From positions 83,503-147,502 of the forward strand of contig DASXZW010000063.1 of assembly GCA_036501665.1 (NCBI GenBank): a stretch of 64,000 nucleotides of DNA, written 5' to 3'. Under the pieces are notes generated by a model. That model had not been told where the DNA came from. It saw only the letters and a list, made by a program, of their open reading frames with translations, and did not search any database. Origin of the DNA: DATAUD01 sp036501665. Its GTDB lineage: Bacteria; Verrucomicrobiota; Verrucomicrobiia; Limisphaerales; Palsa-1400. This document shows, one piece after another, positions 51,795-60,637 of the stretch (within the stretch, counting starts at the first letter, position 1; each line of letters starts with the position of its first letter). A program made the position numbers and the translations under genes.

Positions 51795-52886
51795 ATGCGC
51801 ATCGTCAATGTTTCTTTGGGCAAACGAAGTTACCCTATTCATATTGGGGAAGAAATCCTCTCGGAATTAGGAACTCATTGCGCCTCTCTCGAATTAGGCA
51901 AACGCTGCGCCGTGATTTCAGACACGAATGTCTCCCGGCGTTACGCGAAGGAAACGTTGTCATCGTTGAAAAAGGCGGGATTCGAAGCAGTTCTGGTCAC
52001 AATCCCGCCAGGGGAAACTTCAAAATCAGTGAAAGTTGTTGAGCAATGTTATGACCAACTCGCAAAACATCGCCTCGAACGAAAATCATTTGTCATCGCG
52101 CTGGGCGGCGGCGTAGTAGGTGATCTGGCGGGTTTCGTCGCCGCAACTTATTTGCGCGGAATTCCGTTCGTGCAAGCGCCGACAAGTTTGCTCGCGCAAG
52201 TGGACAGTTCCGTTGGAGGGAAAGTCGGCGTCAATCTTAAAGCTGGAAAGAATCTTGTTGGAGCATTTCATCAGCCGCGCCTCGTTCTTTGCGATTTGGC
52301 TACCCTGAAAACGCTAAGCGCGCGCGAGTTCCGCGCTGGCCTGGCCGAAGTCATCAAGTACGGGATCATTTACGACGAACCATTTTTTGCGCGCTTGGAG
52401 CGCGACTTGCCATTGTTGCTAAAACGAGACGTCAAAGTTTTGTCCGACGTGGTGGCGCGTTGTTGCGAGATCAAAGCGGATGTCGTAAGCCAGGACGAAA
52501 CCGAAACCGGCCTCCGCGCAATTTTAAACTTCGGCCATACAATCGGTCACGCGATTGAGGCAACTTCCGGCTACGGAAAATATCTGCACGGCGAGGCGAT
52601 TTCCATCGGCCAGGAGATGGCGTCCGCGCTGTCAATCAAAGTATGCAATCTGCAAACAGGAGATGCCGCCCGAATCCAAAGGCTGTTCGTGCGCGCCGGC
52701 CTGCCCACGTCGATTAAACTTTCCCCGGCGCAACGTCGCGCATTGATCAACGCCATGCGCCTCGACAAAAAAGTCAGCGCAGGCGAAGTAAAATTCGTCC
52801 TCGCCAGCCAAATCGGAAAAGTTGCCCCAGGATTTAAAGTTGACACAAAGCTGATCGAGCAAATCCTCGAATCAGGCCGCTCATAA
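51795..52886 (+). CDS. aroB: 3-dehydroquinate synthase
   Basis: The second enzyme of the shikimate pathway, converting DAHP to 3-dehydroquinate with NAD and a metal. The 363-residue length is normal. Motifs are G-E-T-S-K near 77, G-G-G-V-V-G-D-L-A-G-F near 102, R-G-I-P-F-V-Q-A-P-T-S-L-L-A-Q-V-D near 122, G-G-K-V-G-V-N near 142, and metal ligands in A-E-V-I-K-Y-G near 190, N-F-G-H-T-I-G-H near 250 and H-G-E-A near 268. No other aro gene is adjacent. Confidence 0.97.
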   Translation: MRIVNVSLGKRSYPIHIGEEILSELGTHCASLELGKRCAVISDTNVSRRYAKETLSSLKKAGFEAVLVTIPPGETSKSVKVVEQCYDQLAKHRLERKSFVIALGGGVVGDLAGFVAATYLRGIPFVQAPTSLLAQVDSSVGGKVGVNLKAGKNLVGAFHQPRLVLCDLATLKTLSAREFRAGLAEVIKYGIIYDEPFFARLERDLPLLLKRDVKVLSDVVARCCEIKADVVSQDETETGLRAILNFGHTIGHAIEATSGYGKYLHGEAISIGQEMASALSIKVCNLQTGDAARIQRLFVRAGLPTSIKLSPAQRRALINAMRLDKKVSAGEVKFVLASQIGKVAPGFKVDTKLIEQILESGRS

Positions 52887-52894
52887 CCAACCCC

Positions 52895-52913
52895 CCGTAG
52901 GAAAATCCTGATA
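52895..52913 (-). repeat. 19-base TATCAGGATT element, copy 1
   Basis: Read on the minus strand, it is identical over 19 bases to 57501-57519. It contains AGGA-TTT-TCCT symmetry and lies nine bases after the aroB stop. The second copy also lies downstream of a gene and there is part of a long hairpin. Confidence 0.7.
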
Positions 52914-53034
52914 TCTTTATTCCCGCTAAAAAACAGTATTTATAAAAAATCTTACTGTGCACAATAGCTGCACGAAGACTTTATTCGATTCCAGCGCGCT
53001 TGCCAACGCCCCGCGCGTTTCATAAAGTCCGTCC

Positions 53035-53886
53035 ATGAAAACTCCACGACTTGACCGCCGCAGTTTTTTGCGGGCCGGACTGCTTGGCTCAACTTTGGCG
53101 CTCGGCGGAACAGCGATGGCCGCAGTAGTCAAACCAGATCGCGAAACTGACGACGGTTTGAAAATCGGAATGGCCTCCTACACCTATCGCAATTTCAAAC
53201 TGGACCAAGCCATCGAGATGACCAAAGACGCCGGTCTAAAGTATATCAATTTAAAAGACGCCCACCTGCCGCTCAAAAGCACGAAGGAAGAATGTGAGGC
53301 GGCGCGCGCGAAAGTCGAAGCAGCCGGTTTGAAGTTGATGGGCGGCGGCGTTATTTACATGAAGAATAACGAGGAGGAGATTTCAAAAATATTTGACTAC
53401 GCCGCAAACGCCGGATTTCCCGTCATCGTTTGCAGTCCTGAGCCGGCAGCGTTGGACAAGGTGGAGAAATTTGCGAAGCAAACGGGAATCATGATCGCCA
53501 TCCATAATCACGGGCCAACTGACAAGACGTATCCTTCGCCGATGGATGTTTACAGCATGGTCAAGGACCGCGATCCCCTGATGGGAATTTGCATGGATGT
53601 CGGTCACACGGTGCGAATTGGTGTGGACCCCGTCGAGTGCATTGAAAAATGCGGCGCCCGCTTGCACGACATACACATGAAGGACGAAACCAAGGCCGCA
53701 AAGGAAGGCAGCCCTACAGAAGTGGGCCGGGGCGTATTGGACATCGTTGGCATCCTAAAGGCGCTGGCAGCGAGTAAATTTCCGTATCATGTCGGGCTTG
53801 AGTACGAAGCGCACGGCGACAACCCACAGCCTGGCGTAAGAGAATCAATCGGATATATACGCGGCGTTTTGGCGGCAATCTCGTAG
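53035..53886 (+). CDS. exported xylose-isomerase-like TIM-barrel protein
   Basis: A 283-residue sugar phosphate isomerase/epimerase family protein with a Tat-type leader (L-D-R-R-S-F-L-R-A-G-L-L-G). Barrel strands show I-G-M-A-S-Y-T-Y-R near 43, Y-I-N-L-K-D-A-H near 70, I-A-I-H-N-H-G near 158 (metal-site His), G-I-C-M-D-V-G-H near 183, H-D-I-H-M-K-D near 205, and G-L-E-Y-E near 255. Secreted members accompany Gfo/Idh/MocA enzymes in sugar catabolism. Isomerisation of a released sugar or keto-sugar is likely. Confidence 0.86.
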   Translation: MKTPRLDRRSFLRAGLLGSTLALGGTAMAAVVKPDRETDDGLKIGMASYTYRNFKLDQAIEMTKDAGLKYINLKDAHLPLKSTKEECEAARAKVEAAGLKLMGGGVIYMKNNEEEISKIFDYAANAGFPVIVCSPEPAALDKVEKFAKQTGIMIAIHNHGPTDKTYPSPMDVYSMVKDRDPLMGICMDVGHTVRIGVDPVECIEKCGARLHDIHMKDETKAAKEGSPTEVGRGVLDIVGILKALAASKFPYHVGLEYEAHGDNPQPGVRESIGYIRGVLAAIS

Positions 53887-53954
53887 CAAGAATTCTCCTG
53901 ACTAAAGAACGGCGTGGTGTTTTTCGGGCTGTTGATTCAAACATATCCGCGGAC

Positions 53955-54587
53955 ATGACTCTTGGGGCTTACAGCATTTTGGCGGTCACTTCAATTTTTG
54001 TGATTCTGGACCCGATTGCGACGGTGCCGGCGTTTGTCGCAATGACCCCCAACGATACGCAGCCTTCGAGATTGCGAATGGCTCGGTTGGCGTGCTGGGT
54101 GTCGGCCGGAGTACTGGCGCTTTTTGCGGCTGCCGGAAATTTAATTTTCAGAGTGATGGGAATTACTCTTCCGGCATTTCAAATGGCGGGGAGCATTCTT
54201 CTGTTGCGGATCGCGCTGGACATGCTTTATGCGCGTCGCTCCGAAGCGCAGGAAACCGATGAGGAAGTGGCTGCCGGCGCGGTGAAGGATGATATTGCAA
54301 TTACGCCCCTTGCAGTGCCGATGATGGCCGGACCAGGCGCGATTTCAACGGTGCTGATCCTTGAAAACCAAGCCGAAGGGGCGGCGCAGATGGTGGTACT
54401 GTTTGCATCCATCGCGTTGGTTTGCTTTGTAAGCTACTGGGTTTTTTGGCTGGCAGTACATGGGACACACTATGTCAAACCACTGGCGCTGAAGTTAATG
54501 ACACGACTATTCGGCCTGGTGCTCGCCTCGATGGCGGTACAGTTCTTTTTAAACGGCCTTGAACAAACGCCATTTTTCAAAAGGTGA
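53955..54587 (+). CDS. MarC-family integral membrane protein
   Basis: A 210-residue protein with six hydrophobic helices. It shows the family features F-V-I-L-D-P-I-A-T-V-P-A-F near 15-28, F-Q-M-A-G-S-I-L-L near 75, and P-L-A-V-P-M-M-A-G-P-G-A-I-S-T near 115-128. The function of MarC proteins is not established; the old link to multiple antibiotic resistance was withdrawn. Confidence 0.93.
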   Translation: MTLGAYSILAVTSIFVILDPIATVPAFVAMTPNDTQPSRLRMARLACWVSAGVLALFAAAGNLIFRVMGITLPAFQMAGSILLLRIALDMLYARRSEAQETDEEVAAGAVKDDIAITPLAVPMMAGPGAISTVLILENQAEGAAQMVVLFASIALVCFVSYWVFWLAVHGTHYVKPLALKLMTRLFGLVLASMAVQFFLNGLEQTPFFKR

Positions 54588-54649
54588 CAGAGAATTTCTC
54601 GTTTGTTTTTTGAGTTCGCGTTGGTGGGAAAGTCCTTTATCGTCGGGGC

Positions 54650-54895
54650 GTGCGGGTGCGCGTTCATTTTTATTCCTATTTCAAAGAACTTGCCGGCGCG
54701 ACGGAGATTTCAGAACACGTTCCGCCCGGCAGCACATTGGAATCGTTGTTGGAAGTCCTTTTCGCCCGTTTTCCAAAGCTCGCAGCGATGCGAAAGTCCA
54801 TGCTCATCGCAGTCGGAGTTGAGTATCAGGGGGCTGAATATATTCTACAAGAAGGGGACGAAGTTTCGATGTTTCCCCCAGTGCAGGGAGGTTAA
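54650..54895 (+). CDS. moaD: molybdopterin synthase small subunit
   Basis: An 81-residue ubiquitin-fold protein with a GTG start. It carries H-F-Y-S-Y-F-K-E-L-A-G near the N-terminus and ends in the essential G-G dipeptide (F-P-P-V-Q-G-G), which becomes a thiocarboxylate and donates sulfur to precursor Z. It lies 12 bases before the moaE ATG. Other molybdopterin genes are not in the window. Confidence 0.93.
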   Translation: MRVRVHFYSYFKELAGATEISEHVPPGSTLESLLEVLFARFPKLAAMRKSMLIAVGVEYQGAEYILQEGDEVSMFPPVQGG

Positions 54896-54907
54896 GCGTT
54901 GCGCGCC

Positions 54908-55306
54908 ATGCGGACCGAATTAACCATTACTGTCGAGAAACTTGACGAAGAAGCTCTTTCGAGAGGCCGTGCAATTTCCGGAGAAGCGGGCGCGGTGGTT
55001 TGCTTTTTGGGCACGGTTCGCGGAATAGAGGACGCGCGCCTTATTTCGGCCATCGAATACGAAGCGTTTGAAAAAATGGCCAGACACCAATTTCATTTGA
55101 TCTTCGATCAAGCCTCGAAGCGCTGGCCGCTGGAGTCGATCCGGCTTGCGCATCGCGTCGGTCGAGTACCTGTGGGAGAAGCGTCAATTTGGGTTGAAGT
55201 CGCGGCGTCGCACCGTCAGGAAGCGTTCGCGGCGTGTGAATTCACCATTTCAGAAATGAAACGACTCGTCCCCATTTGGAAACATCCGATTTTTTCAGCG
55301 GCATGA
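54908..55306 (+). CDS. moaE: molybdopterin synthase large subunit
   Basis: A 132-residue protein from ATG 54908; a TTG at 54899 is less likely. It shows A-V-V-C-F-L-G-T-V-R near 28, E-Y-E-A-F near 52, H-R-V-G-R-V-P-V-G-E near 85, and the active-site lysines in S-E-M-K-R-L-V-P-I-W-K near 116-126. It combines with MoaD to convert precursor Z to molybdopterin. Its stop overlaps the following ATG as ATGA. Confidence 0.94.
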   Translation: MRTELTITVEKLDEEALSRGRAISGEAGAVVCFLGTVRGIEDARLISAIEYEAFEKMARHQFHLIFDQASKRWPLESIRLAHRVGRVPVGEASIWVEVAASHRQEAFAACEFTISEMKRLVPIWKHPIFSAA

Positions 55307-56022
55307 CGGGCGCGATCATCAACGCTGCGGGAATCGTTGTCGGCGGAGTGTGGGGATTGAGCGCCAAAAAACCGATTCAATCGTCGTCACAAATGGCGCT
55401 TAAAATTGTCATCGGCGTTTTCGGAATTTGGCTTGGAGTTAAACTCGCGTGGAGCGGCATCAATGGAAGCCTGGCGCAGACAGCAAAGGAACTTGGCATT
55501 GTGGTCCTCGGAATGACGCTGGGAAAATTGGCAGGCAAGCTGTGCCGATTCCAAAAGCTCTCGAATTCCGTCGGGCAATATGCCGGCGCTGTGCTAGCCG
55601 CTCCTCCGTCGAAAGAACCTTTCAGCGCGAGCTTCACTGTCGCCACGGCACTTTTTTGCGTGGGCCCCCTGGCCTTACTGGCATCGTTGCACGAGGGATT
55701 GACGGGATTTTCGCCTGTGTTTCTTGTCAAGGCGGCGACGGATGGACTGGCGACGTACGCGTTCTGCACAACGCTCGGTTGGGGCGCGATTGCGTCGGCT
55801 ATCCCTGTTCTTGCGCTGGAAGGGGCGCTGATTCGCGGCGGACAATTGCTGGAGCCATTCCTGCGGCATCAACCCAAACCGTTGATTGATGCGATCAACA
55901 CCGTCGATGGCCTGCTGATCTTCTGTGTGGCGATGATTATTCTTGAACTAAAAAAAATCGAAGTGGCTGATTATTACCCGAGCTTGGTGTTCACCCCGCT
56001 GCTGATCTGGTGGTTATGGTAA
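55303..56022 (+). CDS. DUF554-family membrane protein
   Basis: A 239-residue protein from the ATG overlapping the moaE stop. It has seven or so hydrophobic segments and family patterns G-A-I-I-N-A-A-G-I-V-V-G-G near the start, V-L-G-M-T-L-G near 75, F-C-V-G-P-L-A-L-L near 115 and D-G-L-A-T-Y-A-F near 145. The function is unknown. Translational coupling to moaE is clear but there is no known biochemical link. Confidence 0.88.
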   Translation: MTGAIINAAGIVVGGVWGLSAKKPIQSSSQMALKIVIGVFGIWLGVKLAWSGINGSLAQTAKELGIVVLGMTLGKLAGKLCRFQKLSNSVGQYAGAVLAAPPSKEPFSASFTVATALFCVGPLALLASLHEGLTGFSPVFLVKAATDGLATYAFCTTLGWGAIASAIPVLALEGALIRGGQLLEPFLRHQPKPLIDAINTVDGLLIFCVAMIILELKKIEVADYYPSLVFTPLLIWWLW

Positions 56023-56086
56023 AGGATTTCTCTGTCCTTAACCGGGCGTTATTCGTAATCCTATTCGTTCGGGAAAGATCAGGAAA

Positions 56087-57469
56087 ATGAGCAGAAAAAA
56101 TAAAAACCGAGCCTGGCTTTTATCGGTTGCGCTGATGGCAGCAACCGTTGCCACCCAAGCGCAGACCAATGGGCCGAATTCCATCGACGTTTTGTCGCAT
56201 CCGCTTTCGCGCGTGGAAGCGGTCGAAATGGCGTTGCGGCAAAACAGCGCCATCCTCAAGGGCAAAGCCGATTTGCGCGCCTCCTATGGAATTGAAATGC
56301 AATTGCGTTCGGTGGCGTTGCCGCAACTCACCGCAGCAGGCGCCTACAATGCTGAGGGGGATTCGCTGATCGAGACTTTTCCTTTACCCGCGCCTTTTAG
56401 CTCTTTCATTCAATTCCCGGACCAGAATTGGAATGCCGACGTGAAGGTGCAACAAGCCATTTACCAGGGCGGGCGGCTGACATCGGCGTTTCGTTCAGCG
56501 AAACTAACGCGGCAACAGGCTTTGCTGAATTACCAGACAGTGCTGGCGGACACGCTGCTGGCGGTGCGCGTGGCTTACGATGATGTGCTCGTGGCGCTTC
56601 AACAAATTGCCGTCAATGGATCCTCCGTAAAGCTTCTGACGCATGAACTGGATGACGTCAAAAAGAGGTTTGATGCCGGGACAGTTCCGCAATTTGACGT
56701 GTTGCGTGCCCGCGTGGAATTGGCAAACGAGAAGCCGCATTTGATTCAGGCGCGAAACGCGTATCGTATCGGCAAAAACAACCTGCTCAATCTGCTCGGC
56801 GTCGATTTGCCAAAGACGACGTGGGAGGAAGTGCCGCTGGAGTTAAGCGACACCCTGGAAGCCCGGCCTTCTACGGTGGATTTGCCGACAGCCTTGATGC
56901 GGGCGCTGGAAAAACGACCGGAGTTGGGCGCGTTGCGGAAAACGGCCGCGTTGCGTCATGAGGATTTGATCAACGCCAAATCGCATTACAAACCAACGGC
57001 TTCGATTTTTGGCGGTTACCAATGGCAAAGCCCGATTTACGAGAACGATTTGAGCTTTGACCTTAATGGATGGATCGCTGGAGCGCAGGTGAATTGGAGT
57101 TTGTTTGACGGCGGGTTGACGCGAGGAAAGATCGCGGAGGCGCGCGAGCGTTATGAGTACGCGAAGCTCGATATTGATGACACGAGCCGGAAGGTGGAGT
57201 TGGATGTGCGGACGGCTTATTCCGATTTTATCGAAGCGCGGGAAGTTTTGGAATCGCAGGAGACGGTACAGGAAGAGGCGGAGGAGGCATTGCGTCTGGC
57301 TGAAGCGCGGATGACTGCGGGGAGCGGGACGCAATTGGATGTGCTGAACGCGCAAACTTCATTGACGCAGGCGCGCACGACGAAGGTGCAGGCGTTGCAT
57401 GACTATTCTGTCGCGCGGTCGCGGTTGCAGCGGGCGATGGGGGATGACATGGAAATTATTCAGAAATGA
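56087..57469 (+). CDS. TolC-family outer-membrane efflux protein
   Basis: A 460-residue outer-membrane channel with a signal peptide (~1-25). Two homologous halves show the family helices: V-E-M-A-L-R-Q-N near 47, a Q-A-I-Y-Q-G-G-R-L region near 124, T-V-P-Q-F-D-V-L-R-A-R-V-E-L near 208, N-W-S-L-F-D-G-G-L-T-R-G near 343, and T-Q-L-D-V-L-N-A-Q near 418. It normally pairs with an inner-membrane pump and a periplasmic adaptor, neither of which is adjacent. Confidence 0.93.
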   Translation: MSRKNKNRAWLLSVALMAATVATQAQTNGPNSIDVLSHPLSRVEAVEMALRQNSAILKGKADLRASYGIEMQLRSVALPQLTAAGAYNAEGDSLIETFPLPAPFSSFIQFPDQNWNADVKVQQAIYQGGRLTSAFRSAKLTRQQALLNYQTVLADTLLAVRVAYDDVLVALQQIAVNGSSVKLLTHELDDVKKRFDAGTVPQFDVLRARVELANEKPHLIQARNAYRIGKNNLLNLLGVDLPKTTWEEVPLELSDTLEARPSTVDLPTALMRALEKRPELGALRKTAALRHEDLINAKSHYKPTASIFGGYQWQSPIYENDLSFDLNGWIAGAQVNWSLFDGGLTRGKIAEARERYEYAKLDIDDTSRKVELDVRTAYSDFIEAREVLESQETVQEEAEEALRLAEARMTAGSGTQLDVLNAQTSLTQARTTKVQALHDYSVARSRLQRAMGDDMEIIQK

Positions 57470-57500
57470 TGAGTTTTTCGAGGAGAAGTGGGTTTTGAGT

Positions 57501-57580
57501 TATCAGGATTTTCCTACGGTGGGTTTTTGATTTTCCGATGGAGGGAAAATCAGCATGGCTTTTGCCCACCGGAGGAAAAT
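57501..57580. repeat. long nested hairpin with TATCAGGATT element copy 2
   Basis: Outer arms 57508-57523 (ATTTTCCTACGGTGGG) and 57565-57580 pair at 15 of 16 positions. Inner arms GATTTTCC (57529-57536) and GGAAAATC (57544-57551) pair perfectly. The structure fills the gap between the convergent TolC and TIGR03790 stops and could end transcription from both sides. Its left end contains the 19-base element shared with 52895-52913. Confidence 0.7.
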
Positions 57581-57581
57581 G

Positions 57582-59240
57582 TCAGTGAAGTGGGTTTTGG
57601 AAAGCGTGGTCGAGGCGGCGGGCGAGGTCGAGGGCTCTTGCGGTCAGTCCGCGCTGGTCTGGATAGTCGGGGTTTTTTTCCTGGAAATTTTGCAGGAGAG
57701 CCAGCTCTTTTCTTGACTCGCCTTCGGCTTCGAGTTTGTCGGCAAGACGGAAGGTGATGCGGACTTTTTGTTGGGGAGTCGGGTTAAGATCCAGCGCGCG
57801 AGTCAGGGCATCAATCGCCATCGAGTCCCTGCCTTCCATTTCGTAAAGATCCGCCAGCTTCTCTTTAAGAACGGCGCTGTCCTGAGGTTCGGCGGGGTTC
57901 AGGAGGTAATCGATGAGCTTGTCGGTCTTCATTCCAAGATTCAGACCCCGGTTGATGACGCGCAGGTGCGACCATTCGATGAGCTTGCTGTTTTCCCGTC
58001 TCAAGTACTCGTGGAGATGGCGCGGGTCTTTGTCGAAGGGCCGGTAAAGGGGATCGCCAATGACGGTTGTCTGCCATGAAAGAAATCGCTGACTTGCGTA
58101 AGCGGCTTCGCCGAAGCTGCATCCGGCAAGCCAACGCTGGAAGAAGATGCCAATGTCCGGTGTGCCCGCTAACAATGGCTCGTCCACGCAGCCCATTGTG
58201 GCGGCGGCTCCCTCGGCCAGCAGCGGGCCGCACCAATATCTGGTCGTGCTTCGCAAAGTCGCCGCGCTAAAGGAAAAGAGGTGATACGCGAAAGCGCCTT
58301 CCATAAATTCAACTTTGGGCCGCGTGAACGGGCCCTCGACATTCCCTGAATACCAACCGGCATACAGTGCGATTTGACTCATCGGAAAGGCGTCGGGAAA
58401 CAGACCCGGGTTGTTGTCAACGATTGTCTCGAATCCATATTTTCGCGATGCCTCGGAAGCGGCCCTCATCCAATCATCGCCAAGTTTATACGGGCCATCG
58501 GTGATTCCGCGAAGGTCGAAGTACGCCCGGCCCCAAAGCCCGTTGGTTTCGGCGAACAGGGCTTTGTCCACCAATCGCCGTGCAATTTCCGCAGTTGGTC
58601 CGTCCAACCGGGTCACAAGCAATAGTCCGTTGATCGGGTTGAATGAAGCCGTGTTGGTGATTGCATAGCCGGGATTTTTCAGCGGCCCTGTCAATGTCAA
58701 CCTTGGGTCCCTTGTCGGAAGGGTGCAAAGTTCGGAATCGACGGCGGCGCCATTGTGGCGAAGTAAGGGTTCGATTTTGTCAATGCCCGGTTCTTTGACG
58801 GAAGGGTCTTCGGCGATGCGCAGGGGAACGCCGTAACACAAAACAACGTACCGGATTTGGGCGCCCGTCGGTTTTGCCGATCCGGGAGAGCCGTAAACCA
58901 GGAGGTTTTTTTTAATCATGAATTGCAGCAGCGGAGCCGCAAGATCGTCGCGGTAAGCGGCGCGGGACATTACTTCGGATGTTGGCAAATCGAGTCCGAT
59001 GACCTGGTTCATGGGGACGTTTCTTTGCTCCGCGTAGTGGGAGGCGACGTCTTTGGATTCCGGCACGCGCATGTTGTAAACGACGACGACCAGGTCCCCT
59101 GACTCTGCGCCGAGAAGAGATGGAGTGAGGGTCGCGACGAGGAATCCCAGGAGGATTTGCGCGAGTGCAAGGAAAGGCCATTTCAGGGCGGCGCGGCAAC
59201 ACCGGCCTACCTTAAGGAAGGTTGATGCGGAGGCCGTCAT
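57582..59240 (-). CDS. TIGR03790-family secreted protein
   Basis: A 552-residue protein from ATG 59240; the frame is open further upstream but overlaps the MBL gene. A hydrophobic leader (~20-46) is followed by L-V-V-V-V-Y-N-M-R-V-P-E-S-K-D-V-A and Y-A-E-Q-R-N-V-P near 75, the opening of TIGR03790. V-V-L-C-Y-G-V-P-L-R-I near 130 and F-L-S-W-Q-T-T-V-I-G-D-P-L-Y near 390 are further signatures, with TPR-like helices at the C-terminus. The family is common in Verrucomicrobiota and Planctomycetota; function unknown, though Y-G-V-P and Q-x-x-x-x-G-D-P suggest a caspase-like or sugar-binding fold. It overlaps the upstream gene by 29 bases. Confidence 0.78.
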   Translation of the reverse strand: MTASASTFLKVGRCCRAALKWPFLALAQILLGFLVATLTPSLLGAESGDLVVVVYNMRVPESKDVASHYAEQRNVPMNQVIGLDLPTSEVMSRAAYRDDLAAPLLQFMIKKNLLVYGSPGSAKPTGAQIRYVVLCYGVPLRIAEDPSVKEPGIDKIEPLLRHNGAAVDSELCTLPTRDPRLTLTGPLKNPGYAITNTASFNPINGLLLVTRLDGPTAEIARRLVDKALFAETNGLWGRAYFDLRGITDGPYKLGDDWMRAASEASRKYGFETIVDNNPGLFPDAFPMSQIALYAGWYSGNVEGPFTRPKVEFMEGAFAYHLFSFSAATLRSTTRYWCGPLLAEGAAATMGCVDEPLLAGTPDIGIFFQRWLAGCSFGEAAYASQRFLSWQTTVIGDPLYRPFDKDPRHLHEYLRRENSKLIEWSHLRVINRGLNLGMKTDKLIDYLLNPAEPQDSAVLKEKLADLYEMEGRDSMAIDALTRALDLNPTPQQKVRITFRLADKLEAEGESRKELALLQNFQEKNPDYPDQRGLTARALDLARRLDHAFQNPLH

Positions 59241-59997
59241 AGGCGAATTCAACTCCGGCGGGTAATTCCGCCTGGGCGATGTCATGGTCGAAATCGTGGG
59301 TGAGATGGGTGAAGTAAGTCCGGGCCGCGCCGATTCGCCGGGCGGCGGTGAGCGCTTCATCGAGGCACATGTGGGTTGGATGCGGGTCGCGGCGCAAGGC
59401 ATCCAGCACGGCGACTTCGACTCCGCGCACTGTTTCGATTGCAGGTTGAGGGACTTCCTTGCAATCGCTCAAGTATGCGAGGCGCTTTTTTCCGTCCTGC
59501 ATGAAAAGGAACCCGGTTGTGCCGTCCTTGCCGTGGGGCAGGGGCATCGGAGTGATTTCCAAATCGCCCAACGTAAATGGGCCGTCGATAATGTGCGGGT
59601 CAGGCATGAAGTAGCCTCTCGGAATGGTTTCCGCGCAGAAGGCGTAGCGAAAAACGCGACGCAAATCATTCATCGTTCCTTCGGTGGCGTAAATGGGAAG
59701 GGTCGTGCCGCCCCGCAGATCGCAAAAGCGCCGGCAATCGTCCAAGCCCATGATGTGATCGGCGTGAGAATGGGTGAAGATGACGGCGTCGAGCCACCGG
59801 ATATTCTCGCGAAGGATCTGAAGTCGAAATTCCGGCGTGGTGTCGACGACGATTTTGACTTTGTCGGTGGCGATGTAAATGGAAGGGCGGGTGCGGTGGT
59901 TCTTTGGATTGGCGAGGAATTCCGGCGGATAATCCTTGCCAATGATCGGCACGCCCTGCGAAGTGCCTGAACCGAGAAAAATAGCCCAAAAAGCCAT
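59212..59997 (-). CDS. MBL-fold hydrolase, PhnP-like
   Basis: A 261-residue protein opening F-L-G-S-G-T-S-Q-G-V-P, typical of the PhnP/RNase Z-like branch. Metal ligands are T-H-S-H-A-D-H near 75-81 (H-x-H-x-D-H), H in L-P-H-G-K near 155, Asp in L-S-D-C-K near 176, and H in F-T-H-L-T-H-D near 230. PhnP itself is a cyclic phosphodiesterase; relatives act on other phosphodiesters. It is first in a two-gene transcript with the TIGR03790 gene. Confidence 0.88.
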   Translation of the reverse strand: MAFWAIFLGSGTSQGVPIIGKDYPPEFLANPKNHRTRPSIYIATDKVKIVVDTTPEFRLQILRENIRWLDAVIFTHSHADHIMGLDDCRRFCDLRGGTTLPIYATEGTMNDLRRVFRYAFCAETIPRGYFMPDPHIIDGPFTLGDLEITPMPLPHGKDGTTGFLFMQDGKKRLAYLSDCKEVPQPAIETVRGVEVAVLDALRRDPHPTHMCLDEALTAARRIGAARTYFTHLTHDFDHDIAQAELPAGVEFAYDGLRINLP

Positions 59998-60112
59998 GCA
60001 GCAATTTAACGGGTCGTTGTGAAAATACGAGGGGATTTGACGGGGGCAACGGGAATTCCATCCTCGCGACGTGTCACTTGCTCAATTCATTCCGCCTGTG
60101 TATGCTTACGCC

Positions 60113-60301
60113 ATGACGCAAGCAGTTGCCCAAATTCTCGGTGAGGTTGAGCAGCTTTCGGACAAGGAGCAGCAAGAGCTCCGCCGCGCCATCGTCGAAC
60201 GAGTCCCCATGTCCGATGATTTGACGGACGACGATTTCGCGGCCCTCGCTGCCGCGTCTTTCCGAGCTTTGGATGAGGAGGAGAAGACGCCGAGTGCCTG
60301 A
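60113..60301 (+). CDS. antitoxin-like small protein of a MazF-type pair
   Basis: A 62-residue acidic protein from ATG 60113. It is a coiled helix pattern (Q-A-V-A-Q-I-L-G-E-V-E-Q-L-S-D-K-E-Q-Q-E) followed by L-T-D-D-D-F-A-A-L-A-A-A-S-F-R-A-L-D-E-E-E, resembling antitoxins in which an acidic C-terminal helix binds the toxin. It overlaps the toxin start by eight bases. The family assignment rests mainly on context. Confidence 0.75.
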   Translation: MTQAVAQILGEVEQLSDKEQQELRRAIVERVPMSDDLTDDDFAALAAASFRALDEEEKTPSA

Positions 60302-60611
60302 GCGCGGAGAAGTCTGGCAGGTGGACTTTGGCATTACGCAGAAGGTGCGTCCGGCCTTAGTGATAAGTGTTCCATACGGAGATCAGGATCGAGCCTTGAT
60401 CGGTGTGGTTCCTCACACAACGGCGACGCGTGGTTCTCAATTTGAAGTTTCAGTGCCAACGCGATTTCTAGAGGAAGGCGCATTTCTTGTTCAGGGAATT
60501 CAGGCATTGCCACCGAAGTATTTCTTGCGCCGCCTGGGTAGTCTCACAATTGAACAGCTTCGATCTGTGGAAAATGGTCTCTTGCGATGGCAAGGTATTT
60601 CTTCCTCTTAG
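60294..60611 (+). CDS. PemK/MazF-family toxin
   Basis: A 105-residue protein with GTG start at 60294; an ATG at 60273 would add seven mostly arginine residues and is a weaker choice. It shows R-G-E-V-W-Q-V-D-F-G, then R-P-A-L-V-I-S, a loop with T-T-A-T-R-G, and Q-G-I-Q-A-L-P-P-K-Y-F near 68, all standard for the MazF fold. It should cleave RNA at a specific short sequence and be neutralised by the upstream protein. Confidence 0.9.
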   Translation: MPERGEVWQVDFGITQKVRPALVISVPYGDQDRALIGVVPHTTATRGSQFEVSVPTRFLEEGAFLVQGIQALPPKYFLRRLGSLTIEQLRSVENGLLRWQGISSS

Positions 60612-60637
60612 AGTGATTGTAAAATACATTGTTCAAA

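Noticed and set aside
51731..52042. 103-codon plus-strand frame before and inside aroB
   Set aside because: Most of it is aroB in another frame; aroB has complete motifs from the ATG at 51795.
57488..57757. 89-codon plus-strand frame
   Set aside because: It is made of the nested hairpin plus antisense of the TIGR03790 gene.
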